64,000 nucleotides of DNA from Hyposmocoma kahamanoa (GCF_003589595.1 NW_020653713.1:6858691-6922690), one strand, 5' to 3'; shown: positions 1-12,731, numbered from the stretch's first letter. Program-made: numbers and translations. The notes: a model not told the origin generated them from the letters alone.

Positions 1-384
1 GGCGTAACGACTAAATGTTCACATCCCGCGGGATCCTACCGGTCCTGTGGTTACCGCTTATACGCACGATCCCGTTCGGTGCGTACGCGCACGCACCGCT
101 ACGCACTGCCTGCTACGGTATATACCGCTACGATACAATTTTTAGGAAACTTTGAACCATATTACTTAGGTATAGGGACTATTTTTAATAATAAAAGAAC
201 GTAACAGCTATCTATTATACGAGTAGCTATATAGTATATAGATATGATGTAACTGGTATTTTCAACCTTATGCTTAACAAAACAATGTAAACAGATGCCT
301 GTGATGTTGTCGAACATGTTCATAATTGCTCATTTGAATACAGCTCAATATATACAGGGTATATTATACCGATATTTGATATAT
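1..384. other. Gene-free stretch
   Basis: The first 150 bp are GC-richer with many cgcacg/acgcac steps and short inverted pieces; the rest is AT-rich. Nothing recognised. Confidence 0.5.
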
Positions 385-600
385 TACTATGTAGGAAATG
401 AAACTATTTTTCTGGATTTAAATCGCGTATAGGGTTAATGTTAGACATAACTGGTTGATGACTGTACACCTCAGTGAACCGTGACCAAGGGACCTGTAAA
501 GGGCCCGAAATGTTGATTTGTTTGAAAAAACAAATACACGCTATTTAAATCCGGAAAAATATTTTCATTTCCTACATGTAACAATACAATCGCGAAAACC
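385..600. repeat. Fold-back repeat, family E
   Basis: The left arm (gtaggaaatgaaactatt ... ggatttaaatcgcgta) pairs with the right arm (cgctatttaaatccgg ... tttcatttcctac). The loop carries ggacctgtaaagggccc followed by gaaatg. Related single copies are at 10085-10150, 18920-19015 (minus) and 20280-20430. Confidence 0.7.
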
Positions 601-659
601 TAAGAACTCGACATATTACTGTTTTTTTTTTATTTATACAATTCACTTTTATTTTTACT

Positions 660-840
660 TGTAAAATTTGGCACACTACGTCTCCCTCTCCGATTAGCTT
701 TCCTCTACCTCAAAGGTTGTCTGGAAGATATAGCTCTTAGCGATAAGACCGTCTGTGCTCACATTAGTTTTAATTTGTTTATGTACTGTTCTTGTTCTTG
801 TGTGTGAGCAGTAAAATGTTTATCTATCTATCTCCAACAC
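660..840 (+). repeat. LINE 3' tail fragment
   Basis: Contains ctcaaaggttgtctgg, gatatagctcttagcgataag, accgtctgtg and ends ctatctatct, the typical 3' end of a lepidopteran LINE. A second, more diverged copy is at 62510-62660. Confidence 0.6.
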
Positions 841-1407
841 CATCCGTATCGATATTCTGGCGGCCTTTCACATCGCAGCTTGTACTCACTATTGGGTGTA
901 CTGACAAATATGGCCGTCTACACATGGAGCCAAATAAGGTATTAAAATAATGAATATGATCATAGTGTGGACGGTTTACTTGCGTATTTGCCTATTTGGC
1001 TCCTTTGATAAAAAAAAGCGACCAGCGCACAAACAACAATGCGAAGTGCCACCATTAAAAAGTATCCTTAATACCGTAAAGGCGTTGACGGCCGGATAAA
1101 CTATATAGAGTCTCCTAACCAAACCACTTGAGCGAGCTTCATAATCCCAAGATCCTTGCTACAGAACGTCATCACTATAGTAGAATCGTACGTAAAGCTA
1201 TTGAAATTAAAAAACACCGTAATTTCAACCGAGAAGACGGTTTTAAGATTTCATCGTCATGGGATCCAGTTATCAGCAAATGTAACGACATCAAGTATCG
1301 CCCGACAAGTCGCCGGATGTCGTGAGTGTTGTGTGTCGGTCTAGTGAGAACCCTAGTGCCCAAATAAATAATGAAGATCATGTGTGGATTGTTAGAAAAA
1401 CTCGCAC

Positions 1408-1540
1408 GGCTAGAAGATGCTGACACCCGCCTCTTCAGTTCCTTCGAGACCATGGACGTGGCAATACGTCCGAAACAACAAGGTAATTAAAATATGTTTT
1501 ATACGTGATTAAGTCTCGAATAAAAAATCAAATAATGAGT
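1408..1540 (+). repeat. Dispersed repeat shared with 62750-62855
   Basis: Shared blocks: accatggacgt, acgtccgaaac, aatatgttttatac, gattaagtc and atcaaataa. The hairpin ggacgt ... acgtcc followed by gaaac recalls family E. The class is unknown. Confidence 0.55.
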
Positions 1541-1648
1541 TTGTGTCTATGATTGTGCGGCCCTGTACTTCAATATAGAACATAGTAGCGGTACTTAGTC
1601 TTAGAAATACTCAAGCGGATTCTCATACAACCCTACCATCAGTGAAAA

Positions 1649-1850
1649 AAATTCAGTCAAAGTCAAAGAATCATTTCTTCCATAGGTACCATAAATTTAC
1701 TCTTGAAAACGTCACTTTTAAGTTACTGCTCGTTCACTACGCTAACTTGTCTGAGAAGAACGAGCAAGAAACTCTGGGGATTGCTGTTTTCAAATAAATT
1801 TGCTAAAAAATGCTATGGAATGCTCTTTGAACCAAATATGTGTAGAATCT
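1649..1850 (-). repeat. LINE 3' UTR fragment, same family as 42585-42965
   Basis: The reverse complement contains ctcgttcttctcag, gtgaacgagca, gtgacgttttcaag and tctttgactttgac in the same order as 42840-42950. It is a 5'-truncated insertion in the opposite orientation. Confidence 0.75.
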
Positions 1851-4204
1851 AGAGCCATGTCGTCTGCCATACATATTTATCTAACACGTCATCTTCAATT
1901 TTGTAATGACTTATCAAATCAAATATTTTTAATGTACTTTATAAACAGTAAATTATGAACACCATATTTGTTGCCACGGTATGATTTTTCCCGGTTTCCA
2001 GAACTGATACCCGTTCCAGAGACACAATTGACTGGCCAACGGCAGATAACAGCTTTGAGAACAAACGCATCTCTTTACCCTTCGTTGTCGACTACACCCA
2101 TCTCGGTTTATTGCTTGTCACTCATTTTTATGAAACGAACCACATTTACTGTATTTTCCTTAAACATGCTCTGGTATGTGTGCATTACTTTCAAAAAAGA
2201 CATTGACTTACAAATAAAAAAAAGAACACGAAAAGTTTGTAATTTATGGACCATGCGATTTCTTCCCGGCCAAGGCCAGTCCACTTCTCCAAACTTACAT
2301 ATTTAATATTTAATTACCGATGAAATGTGATTGTGTTTGTTTTGTAATTAGATGTTTTGCTGTTTTTACCACACCACCGAATTGAACAGCACGGCATTGT
2401 TTGAGATATTATCTTTATTACAATAAATACAGAATATTCTTTGGAATATACGGAGATGTACACACAGGTCAGTAGTTGGCCTGTCTATATTTCAGTGCAA
2501 ACGAGTCTAATCTCGTTGATATTTATAACAACTGTATTGCTAATGTGTTACCAGGAATAAATGGCCCTTATTTCGTCTCTATTTCTGGATATATACTCGA
2601 TGCAATAAATGAACTATGTAAATAGGCTAAAGAAAAACTCATACAGCCAACTACCAAGTGTTCGGAATTACATCGTAATTTTAACGTATTTTTTTATAAA
2701 GTGCGGTAAAATAAACTGTTTAAAGTGTTTTGATATTCTTTTCTGCTTTTTTGGTTTGACCTTTTTTCTATGTTCGTCGCGAAAATAAGTTTTAGTGAGA
2801 AGGGCGATAACGAAAATGCCTGCAGATACTATGTCAAACGTTACTTTTAATTTTAATTAACATTTTTTTACTTATTTTATAATACATCTTCTTCTCTTTG
2901 GTCTTCTATTATTTCCTCACATTGTTTGAGAAAATTACTATATAAGCCTCGACGGGAACGGGCATTGATTGACTCGTATTAATGCTAACTCATACACGTC
3001 CGGCAATCCCTTACTTCCCGGCCTCTGCAATAATGTACTATAAATGTGAAGCCGAAAACGAACCATTTTCGTTTTTATTATAGCTGTTATAAGCACTAAT
3101 AATCTAATTCCCATGAAGTGGGAAAATAATACGAAATCGTATCGTGGTAAGGAACCTGTAACTAGTAATAATCGTTTTTTGAATAACCGCTAGTCATAAA
3201 ATCAATAAAAAAATCCAGTTCGGTTATAAATATTTTAATTTAATATTATTGTTGGAGAACTCTAAACTCAACATTATTTTTAATTAAAAAATATATCACT
3301 ACAATAAATCTAGACAATTCTGACATATAGAGAAGTTTGTTATTGATTTTGGTGCTATAATGTGCACGATAATTAATTCCGGTGCCTGCATTATTTTAAA
3401 CTTTATTCGTCTAACGGAAACCAACTCTTCTTATTTCTCCAAACACGATGTCCACATCGAGCACAAGTGCGGTATAAATTTAAACTAAAGCCAATAATTT
3501 ACTCGCGACTTGTTTAATTTTAATTAACTTCAAAGCCGCGCACTCAATGTATCGTGGCTTCATTATCAAAACGGCGATGCGCACGCGCATTAAAAGAACA
3601 TCGGAATAAGAACAAAACACACTACATTAGAATACTTTTGAATCTTCATACTATTGAGGAAAGGGGAAGATTNNNNNNNNNNATTTGTAGTTACCTACAT
3701 CTATATTGTACTTATATGGGTGTATTAATCTGCCAATTTAATTGTTTAGTCTCCTACTTCGATAATTGCGTGTTTTTTTGTGCGAATTTCTTTCATAGAA
3801 TTTTGGTTACGAATGAGTAACGGTTCAGTTACCCGTTACAAAGTGCTTTTTGATATATTTTTATTTATTTTATTATTTGAGAAATAAACAGTTTACAATT
3901 TGTATACAAGATTACGATCTTGCACAAAAAATCTCAGTACAGAGTACTATAAAATCATCGCATCATATTTGAAATGCGAATTCTCACGTACATCCGGACC
4001 ACCTTCATAAATTATCGATATTGTTATACGTATTTCGTATGTGAGTACCGATGCAAGAATATGACATATACCTTTTTTTTAGGTAAAAACAACAATGGAA
4101 TGGCACAATGGTTACTAAGTGGAATCCACCTGACTGTCCTGACAATTACGCCTTCGTGTGTAAAACGAATTATCATTGTACCTACTTGATCAAGAGCACA
4201 TGAA
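1851..4204. other. Gene-free AT-rich stretch
   Basis: Holds an assembly gap and, near 3930, a family A end (ctcagtacagagtact). The ORF at 1968-2306 has no recognisable content. No gene seen. Confidence 0.5.
3673..3682. other. Assembly gap (10 N)
   Basis: Ten Ns. The round length suggests a scaffolding gap of arbitrary size, so the distance across it is unknown. Confidence 0.98.
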
Positions 4205-4568
4205 GTTTGAAAATTTCGTGGAATGACATCTATTTGCCAAGTTTTATTGTAATCGGTTACCGGTTTGCCAGCCTTGGAGATAGAATATTTTCTTGAAATT
4301 TAAATGGGGCCAATACTGACGTACCCACTTTCCACCAAAAAAAGATTCAACAAAATTGGTTCACAAATGCCGTTACGCCGAGTTATCGCGTAACACAAGT
4401 ACAGTCAAGAGCACATCAAGCTTGACACTTCGTACTTTGGACTGTTCTTATCGTAAGCGGCATAGAGCTGCATTTAAATCTTAAGTGTCAAGCTTGACGC
4501 GCTCTTGACTGTACAAACAAAAGAGAATACAGTCGAATTGAGAACCTTTTTTTTTGAAGACGGTCAAA
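4205..4568 (+). repeat. Family A repeat, interrupted by a MITE
   Basis: Blocks cgtggaatgacatctatttg, ggttcacaaatgccgtta, gagttatcgcgtaac, (MITE), gaatacagtcgaattgag and gaagacggtcaaaaac. The 5' hallmark ctcagtacagagtact lies at 3932, separated by about 250 bp of other sequence. Confidence 0.8.
4399..4514. mobile_element. MITE, 116 bp, copy 1 (nested in family A repeat)
   Basis: The inverted repeats span about 31 bp, starting gtacagtcaagagc and ending gctcttgactgtac, with three mismatches; the centre holds ggactgttcttatcg. It interrupts a family A repeat between gagttatcgcgtaac and gaatacagtcgaattg, so it inserted after it. Confidence 0.85.
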
Positions 4569-5804
4569 AACTTATCTCAAAGTTTCCACTAATTAAAAAA
4601 GAACGAAAAGCTACTTGGTATTTCTTTAATACAAAGAAAATAATGACAAAAAAACCCTAAAAAGAAATAAACTAAAAACAAATAACGTTAATTATTGTTC
4701 ATAAATGGACTGTACAAATTTCGGAAAGGACAAATAAAATATATCTAGATCTAAATGATTCTTATTGTACGTACTGCAACCTCTAAACAAGAAAGCGTTA
4801 CTTATGACTCGATACAACCTCAAATGGCTTCGGTTGATTACGCATAACAGTGAAAGTGTTGAATTAATCACTTTTGACAAAAATATATACTAAAATTGAG
4901 GATTGCAACCTTAATGTGTAATTGTGGTAAGTGTGTTGGTGTGCACTGAAAAGTATACGGTGTGAAACCACGATTCCTAACAATTTTTACTATAGAAAAA
5001 AAAACAAACTTACCTCGAAATTTTACAAGGAAACAGCTGTATTTACATGTTCCGCTGTATGTATATTACATATACCAAAGAATTTTTTTTATATCAACCT
5101 AACTAAATAGAACACGAATAGTATACGATATACATTTTTCAAATAGCTTTAATTTCGTTTGTAAAAAAATAAATTCTGAAATAAAGCCTTGTCGCTCGAC
5201 CCGCGCAATAGACCCGATTTAGCACGGGAAAAGTTTAACACAGCACACAAAAGACACTTTTCAAACGAGAATTAGATCTAGCACATCTCAAATTACAACA
5301 TAAATTAGAACATCTCAAAAGAAAAAGCTAGATTCAATCTTATTAAAATTATACAGAATATACTCAATGCCAGAAATATAATATTGTACTGAGGGTTCTA
5401 AATAGTAGATTTTCTAGTATAGAACAAACGGTAACAATTATACAATATTATTAATTCATTTACAAAGTATGTCATTGTACGATACACTCTCTTTGCGTAC
5501 ATATATTTTTTATTTAAAATTGCACCTTATCTTATTTACGTAGCGTTCAGCAGTCGACTGAATGAAAAGACAAAAAGGGATGTTTCGTCTTTTCTGAAAA
5601 CTATTTAATAAATAAACATTAGACAACATACATTCGGTGCTCTTTTTATGTTTATATCACAATAATATTATTATTAAACGTCTGATCAGCCAATATAAGA
5701 AAATATATGAACCTATATGATACCTGGTAGGTCAATTCTATAATTCTATGTTACTTTTGTGTTAATATGTGTCCTGTATTTGGCTATTAGTCTGGTATGT
5801 TGCA

Positions 5805-5985
5805 AAAGTCGTGGTAGCATAACGGCTTCATCTCACTACCTCTCAACCAGAGACCGTAGATCCGAATCCGGAGAGACGCCTCGGAGACGCGTTGGGCCAG
5901 AGTGGTGCACTACGGCTTAAACCCTCGCCTGAGAGGAGACCCATGCCCAGCAGTGGGGCTTATGAGTTGATGATGATGATTAAAT
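5805..5985 (+). repeat. RTE-like LINE 3' end fragment
   Basis: Ends with cctgagaggagacccatg, cccagcagtggggct and gatgatgatgatta, the common terminus of RTE elements in moths (compare 46800-46865 and 46905-46960). Confidence 0.6.
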
Positions 5986-6829
5986 ATATATAAGTCAATT
6001 GTAAAGTTTCTTTTAAGTAAAATAATAAGCTAAACCACTCAAAACATGCCTAAATTCTTTAAGAAATCTAGCACTTATTATAGAGCTAAGAAGAAAGCCA
6101 TCGGATAAGAGCAGACGCATAGTTTATAATAATAACGGTAGCACTGCGACGACCGAGCGGCTTAAACGCACGCACATATATAGTTGAACCTCGGTTAACA
6201 TCAATACATCCATAATGCTCGGTTATTAAGTTCGTTAACGCCGATTTGGAGAGCCTCATTTTGATTTCGAGAATGAATTATGACATTGTGATCTGTGGGA
6301 ATGCTCTTATGTTGCACATAAAATTTGAGAGAATAACCAGATTTTTCACTTTATCGTTTCGGACATTTATTTACCTACATATTATGTTTTTATATACCCT
6401 CTCTCTTTGCACTAGACGACGTTTTCTAAGAGAATATGGTAAACCTCATTTCAAACGGCTATTAAGTCCATACCTCGACGGATATACTCATACAAACCAG
6501 TTAGGATATTAAAAACCAAAAGTGTAAGTTTTAACTCTAATCGAGTTTATAAGTTCACGGTAAATGATTGTTAGAGAATTTCGAGACTTTAGAAACAGTC
6601 TGACAGCCTTTTTAAAGAACTCTATGGGTTGAATATTCGTATATGGATATTCTTATATGATTTTAAAGATTAAAATAGTGCCATGGGCGCAAAATAGAGG
6701 TACAACATTACTTCACACGACATACATACATAGGTACAAGTTGAGTAAAAATGAAATAAATACGAATGCAAAATGGTCAATTAATTAAATGTAAATATTA
6801 GTGTTCTAGAGCAGCAATCACGTCAAGGC

Positions 6830-6960
6830 AAATGTAGCTTAGGACGCTCAGCGGCACGATGAACGGACGACCTGAGAAGAGTGGCCGGCAGCGAGAGAGT
6901 TGGCGTGCTCTAGAGGAGGCTTATGTCCAGGAGTGGATGTGTGTAAGGTGACGATGAGAT
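6830..6960 (+). repeat. RTE-like LINE 3' end fragment
   Basis: One frame reads TDDLRRVAGSERVG and another frame continues EEAYVQEWM, the final residues of RTE ORF2; it ends in gacgatgag. It is short, and frameshifted between the two parts. Confidence 0.65.
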
Positions 6961-7917
6961 ATTAGCGATGTGACAATGTTGATACATTTACGGAAGTAGA
7001 AAAGAGATGAATTGAAATGTGAAACAGATTTAAAAAAACTGTACTACTAGCAAAGTTGAAGCCTTCCCAGTTGCGAAACAATTTTGATTGCTAGTGAAGA
7101 TTGTAGCAAGCCTCGTGATTTCTTTTATACCCTTTTATTTGGTGAAAACCCTTTGTTTATAATGAAATAATATAATCTATATAGCTTTTAAACACCATTG
7201 GTGACAATAAGAAGCAAGCTGCTGGGTGGCTTCAGGTGCTTAGGTCGATTTTGGTGATGAAATAAAAAAGTGATTTTTAATTTATTTGAGACAAGCTGTA
7301 AATAAAAAAGAGGATAAATTGTTTACAGGAAAAACTTTGTTTTAAACGCAAAGTAAAATATTTATACCGAAAATTGCGGTTCTTCTTCTGACCGCTAGGA
7401 GCGCTGTATACACATACAAAAGTGGGCCTACCGACTATCAACACTAGAAACTCATTGAAGAGAATACAGATAGAGCATAAGTATGCACTAAATGTTACTA
7501 AAGTGGCAGGCGTGTGTGTCGCGCCTAGCGACGGCGACTCCTAGCACCCATATGATTACATACAAGTAACATTATTTATGGGTTGTAAATCTCGAGTGCC
7601 CATTAGCCGTGTGTGGGCACCTTTATAGCTTTCTTTATTTGTTCACTTCCTCCACACTTATATCGTATGTACTCAGGTTGTCATCGTATTAAACTTTAAT
7701 GTGGAATTTAAATTTAAGGTTTTGTAACTTTATATTTCTCGATTTAGTGTATAAACTAGGTAATATAGAATCTTGTCAAAGCTACAAGCTTTCTAAACAC
7801 TATTATAAAGTACAAATTTTAAATAATAAATACCTATCAGCTATTTTAATAATTTATTGGACCCATAATATACTTAAAATTATTGATAACATCTATTTTG
7901 CTTTTATGTATAAAACC

Positions 7918-8170
7918 ATGAGACGGTAAAAGAAACGCCTGTCCATAACAGTTGCAGTGCCACAGCGCACGCCAGCCTGAGACATCAATTTATTATATTT
8001 TTATTTTATTGTATTTTGTCTATGTTGTTTATAACTTTTTTACTTTCATTTTCTTCCTTGTGTATCATCTGTGTTGTGCGAATTAATTACTTTCTTTCTT
8101 TCTTCTTTTATCTCTTTAAATTGACAAGTTCCATGTGCCTATAATTTCACCAGCACTTTAACCCTGCACA
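7918..8170 (-). repeat. Family B repeat, broken copy
   Basis: Pieces acgcctgtccataacag (7935 region) and ccatgtgcctataatttc (8132 region) are separated by an AT-rich insertion of about 130 bp. Confidence 0.6.
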
Positions 8171-8324
8171 ACGGGAGGTGAGCGAGCAACTGTTCTGGTA
8201 CCTATCTGTACAATAAGACGTGCAGTACGTGCACCTGAGGGCGCTAACACATGGCACTAGCCTGTTGAGAACCGGATGAAGTCTGAGTCAACGGGCTGAT
8301 CTGGATCAGGACCTGACTAATATA

Positions 8325-8607
8325 CTTTTTTTTATAATACCAAGTGATAGGACGGACAAGTCGTGCGCCTGGTGGTAAGCGATACGCCTGTTCATAACAG
8401 TTGCAGTACCACTCAGAGCTTTAAATCACAAAGATCTGAGGGGCACTGCCACTGCGCCCATCACTCGGAGACATAAGATGACAAGTCCCATGTGCATGTA
8501 ATTTCACCAGCACCCTTACCCTTTAAACCCGGAAAGCATTAATGCTCACATTAACAGGTGAGGCTTCACTGGACGAACTTTTTCACGAGTAACTCTACCG
8601 CTACTAA
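8325..8607 (-). repeat. Family B repeat
   Basis: Near-complete copy: tttataataccaagtgatag, acaagtcgtgcgcctggtgg, agatctgaggggcactgcc, caccagcacccttac and actctaccgctactaa. Sense is taken as the strand ending in an A tail, hence minus. Confidence 0.9.
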
Positions 8608-9784
8608 GACCGGCTTCTATGCTTTTTGCAGTTCTTTGTATTGGTTTTAAATGGCTACTTTGCCATCAGCGCCACCAATGAGAAACTTATGAAATGTTTT
8701 CTAAAGTTACTACAAAGTATAAACAATTCATTTCAGAATTTGATTCTCGAAATTTACAAAAACCTCTTAATAATGCCAAAACCGCAAACGTCTGCGTCAT
8801 ACCTACCAGATATATGCAGCTATGAATCACGTATCAGCAGCTCGTTAAATCAATGCATGGAATTATATCGAGTCGAATTCGCATGAACCCTTAGAACTGA
8901 GCAGCTATTTCCCCGTAGGTCTAACAAGCGCATGCGACTGGCGTTTGTCAGTGGCGAGTCGACCGATCGCTAATGGCGCAAAAGCATTTAAATTATCTAC
9001 GAACAATCGACTATATATCCCCGCGACTCTCATACCATCTAAACGGAGATTCCTAATTGGCTAAGAAAAGTTTAAATACGTTAAATTGCTGATATGAACT
9101 CTGCTCTTCTTGTCATAACTAACGCATGTGCATTTCGGTAACTTTCGTAATATGAACATTTTTTTGGTAGTAAAAAATTTCAACCGTTTACTTAACAATA
9201 AAACTGAAACTAAATAATATATATAAAAACGAATTAAAGGGGGTTGTAGATTTTTCTTTCGCTGATCAAAGATATATAAAACAATTTCGCTAAAAACGCG
9301 ATAGCGTTAGTTATGATAAGGTGAGCAAGAACATTAAAATAAGTCATTTTATACCATAGCGACATTGCGACTAGCATGACGAGTGGTTATGTTAAAAATA
9401 TGAAATTTAGCGTCACAAACAAAAATACAAACACAAACGCCTCGAGCTCTCCACGCCAACTTAGAGAATAAATAATTAGTTCCTTACCCATCGTTTGAGA
9501 ATTGGTTGAAACGAAAAAGAACGAAAGGAAATACATTTATTTACCACAAAAGAGATAAAAATTGAAACGTAAAATATGAATAAATAATTACAAAATAAAA
9601 TAGTTATTCATTCACGAATTCACATAGGAAATAATACTTGGGGACTTCACACGTTTTCTGAGGGTTGAGAACCTTCTTCGATATGCAGGTTTCATCACGT
9701 TTTTCTTCACCTCAAAGGTCATGGTAAATTTCAAATTATTTAAATTTCGCACATAAATTTCGAAAAACTCAAAGCCCGGAGTCA
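8608..9784. other. Gene-free stretch
   Basis: AT-rich spacer; a slightly GC-richer part near 8880-8960 holds no recognisable feature. Confidence 0.45.
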
Positions 9785-10024
9785 AAACCACAGCCTTAAA
9801 GGCTCAACTCACACTGGCGCACAGTCCAAGCGTCGCGACGCGTCATGTTTTTCGCCTGTAGCATATTCATCTCTATTTTCCCATTATTAAGGTACAAGTT
9901 TGTGTTATGCAAATATGGAGTCAAGCGTCGACGCGCGTCGCCAGGCATTGTAGTTGAAAAACAGGACGCGACGCGACGCTTCGACTCTGCGCCGGTGTGA
10001 GTTGCGCCTTTAAGGCCGTAGTTT
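9785..10024. mobile_element. MITE with long (about 75 bp) inverted repeats
   Basis: The left arm aaaccacagccttaaagg ... gcgtcgcgacgcgtcatg is mirrored by the right arm ending gcctttaaggccgtagttt. Both contain repeated gacgcg/cgcgtc motifs, so the arms are CpG-rich. The central loop is about 85 bp. The target duplication is not clear. Confidence 0.8.
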
Positions 10025-10150
10025 AAACCAAATTATGTATAATATTAATTAATAATTAAATTGATTATTTTCAAACAAACCACACGATACAAATAAATAT
10101 ACGCGATTTAAATCCGAAAAAAATAGTATCATTTCCAATAGCTATACATA

Positions 10151-10745
10151 AACTTTAAATTGCTAATGAGTACAATAAAAAAATGTAAAGCTATTTATAA
10201 ACAGTCTATTACATCATCGGGATTAGAAAGGAAGAAACCTAAAGGCGACCGGACTTCTATGAATCTAATTTAGTCTACCACATTGTATCTACAAGTATTA
10301 CAGTTAACCAAATAAACGAACCGTCTATTGTCTGCGTGTTTTTAAAACAATAGTCGGTTTTTGTCGGTACTGGAATGTAGGCAGGCGAGGCAAAGGCTTG
10401 AGCTTCATTATGCCAGCCAGATTTATCATGGGCCCCGAGTTCCGAGAAGAGCTTGCGGCATGCCGAGCGCTCAGTGCCGACTGTTCCCGTGTGCTCGCGA
10501 CAGTTATGTTCGCTATTCTTACGTAACGGGGGGAAAAAAGCCGCGATTTCAGATAAGCGGGAGATGCTTCGATAATTGTGTGCCTGTCTCAAGGGTTTTG
10601 TTTTTAGTGTTAATGAGTTTTAATTTTCTTTTTTTTTTCATCACTCTTTTTTCAACAACGAGAAGAACTAGACATTCGTTACAGAAATATGTACTGGCTG
10701 CTTGGCAGACAATCTACGCCATCTTTAAGCAATAAACTACTGTTT
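10151..10745. other. Gene-free stretch with moderate-GC patch
   Basis: The patch 10360-10570 is unique, with ORFs on both strands but no family similarity; regulatory DNA or chance. Confidence 0.4.
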
Positions 10746-11020
10746 TACTTCACTAGCTTGGAAAGGCTTCATTTCGCATTAACAATCCGCGCGCGAAAAC
10801 CTTTTCTCCACACCTAGCGTGAAAAACGTTTTTGAAATACGAACTTGACGATGGACTATGGTGCACCTATTTTTTTCTTTCCATGAAAAAGAAAACTTAA
10901 GGCACGTTTAACTACGCGATTTGTCGTACATTATTTATTGTAATATAAATGCGTTGGTATATTTTATTCTTATTATTGTTGACATTAAATTGACAACGAT
11001 AACTAGTTTTGTTTATTAAA
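10746..11020 (+). repeat. Dispersed repeat D, copy 1
   Basis: About 275 bp shared with 24561-24840: cttcactagct ... gaaaggctt, acgaacttgacgatgg, aactacgcgatttgtcgta, ttgacattaaattgaca, ttgtttattaaa. There is no coding potential or clear terminal repeat. The class is unknown. Confidence 0.8.
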
Positions 11021-11799
11021 GTTGATTGTTGTAGTTCAACTGTTTTTCTTTCATCTATCATTTTCCTCGCTATAGTGAGGTGAATAGTTGTGTGTTTCGC
11101 TCGGCAGTAAAGTTGTTTTGCGTCTCATGCTTTGAAACCTAACTAATCTTAGCCTTCTTCGCTTACTCAGGTTTCATACTCGCGTCAAACAGCGACTTTG
11201 CAGCCTTGCTTAACAAATAACTATTAGTAATTAGCAGGTCCCAATACCTATGGTATACAGTTTTGGGCTGCAAAGACCAACATAAATATTATTCAACGTT
11301 TCTAAAATAAAGTACATAGGAACACTGTAAGTGCTCCTCCATCACGACTTCCAAAGACCGCCATCAGGACTTGGATATGGAATTCGTAGACAAGATAGCG
11401 CAGAAGCGCCGAAACCCACCAACGCAGGCTTAACCATCATGTGGACGTCGAGGCCATTTAGTTCCTCGACCACACATATATCATAAGATCTATAAAACGA
11501 ACAAAACCATTTGAACTAGTGTAGATAATAAGAAAATGTATAGTGGGTGCATTCTTAGTTATTAGTCTTGTATTTAGCTAGATTGTAAGGTATTTATAAC
11601 GTACTTTACTTGTGTGTTACAAATAAATGGGGAAAAAACATTCTTTTTTTCAAGTTGTCTAGCATGTAAATGTCAGTCACGTAAAATTTGCAATATATTT
11701 GCTCTATGTTGCAATAATTACTTGCGCAGTCGCAGCGAGTATGTTAATATTGAAGATGTTTCCACGCAAAATTTTGCAGCCTAAATAGTATGCGGTGAA

Positions 11800-11930
11800 T
11801 CTGTATCAGTGGGTCAGACGACCTTGTATATCACCGCGGCGGCGAAGCAGTGCGCGCGCATGTCGGGCCACGCCCACCGCCGTTTGCGCACAATGCCGCA
11901 CCGCCGCCGTGTGTGACGGGGAGGGGGCCT
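11800..11930. promoter_or_regulatory. GC-rich island, candidate regulatory element
   Basis: About 130 bp with CpG-dense sequence in AT-rich surroundings. It contains a KLF/Sp-type box (gccacgccca, near 11867) and gccgcaccgccgccg. No repeat match in the window. Function inferred only from composition. Confidence 0.3.
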
Positions 11931-12731
11931 TAATTACAAAGTCAAAATATCAATCATTATCGGTGATTATCACATATTATCTTGGGAACGAGCTTAATAT
12001 TAATAGCAAAAAGTCAAACGAGATGTCAGAATATAAGTATTCGTGTGGTCTTCAAATTTATGAGATAAATTTGCCATAAATAACTACGTACCATACTTTT
12101 TTAAAATTCAGAACTTGTGTGCATTATTGTAATCAAACTATCTACCTTTATAAAAAGTAATAACAGCTATTCCTAGTATTTATGTGGTCTGTGAGCTATC
12201 CTATGATGAATGTAATAACGATCCTACAAAGACGGGCGGTATTATTGTCCAACCCGGCAATCGGCGAAAGGTAAAAGATTTAAAAAATAATAACACGTCT
12301 TGAGTAAACACAGTAATTGTACAATCAAAAAATATTTAATTGCTATAAAATTGAAGTTTAAAGAATATATTGAATTAACGAAAACTTGCTTTCGATTTAG
12401 GTTAGGTCAACCTGTACAAAACATGTAGATATGCACACTGACCGGCACATTTAGAGGAACAAAAACTGAGAATATAAAATATGTAGTAACATTTATATTT
12501 AAATTATCTAACAATTAGACATGAATCAAGTTAACGTCTTTTAAAATCGACTATGTAAAACTTTCCTTAAACTTTATTGAAAAAAACGAAATTGAAACAA
12601 AATCCATTTTTTTTATTTTGTAATTAAGCAGAAAAGATTGAAAATTTTAGTAATAGTTTAACATTAATTGAAGTCTAATAAATAATCACACGACTTGAAA
12701 CTGTAAGTTCTTTTCTTCTTTTTTTTTGTTA

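Larger units (their letters stand above)
4569..7917. other. Gene-free AT-rich stretch
   Basis: Apart from two LINE 3' fragments (5805-5985, 6830-6960), only AT-rich spacer with short uninformative ORFs. Confidence 0.5.

Noticed and set aside
485..525. Functional hammerhead ribozyme
   Set aside because: The CUGANGA half of the core is missing, so a working ribozyme cannot be claimed; kept only as a finding about a recurring hairpin.
1968..2306. 112-codon ORF as a gene
   Set aside because: No recognisable content, AT-rich codon pattern, no neighbouring splice-compatible exon.
11800..11930. Coding exon on the minus strand (acceptor ...ttaag, frame with KRRWAWPDMRAHC)
   Set aside because: All three frames stay open only because of GC content, splice signals are weak and no protein family is recognised.
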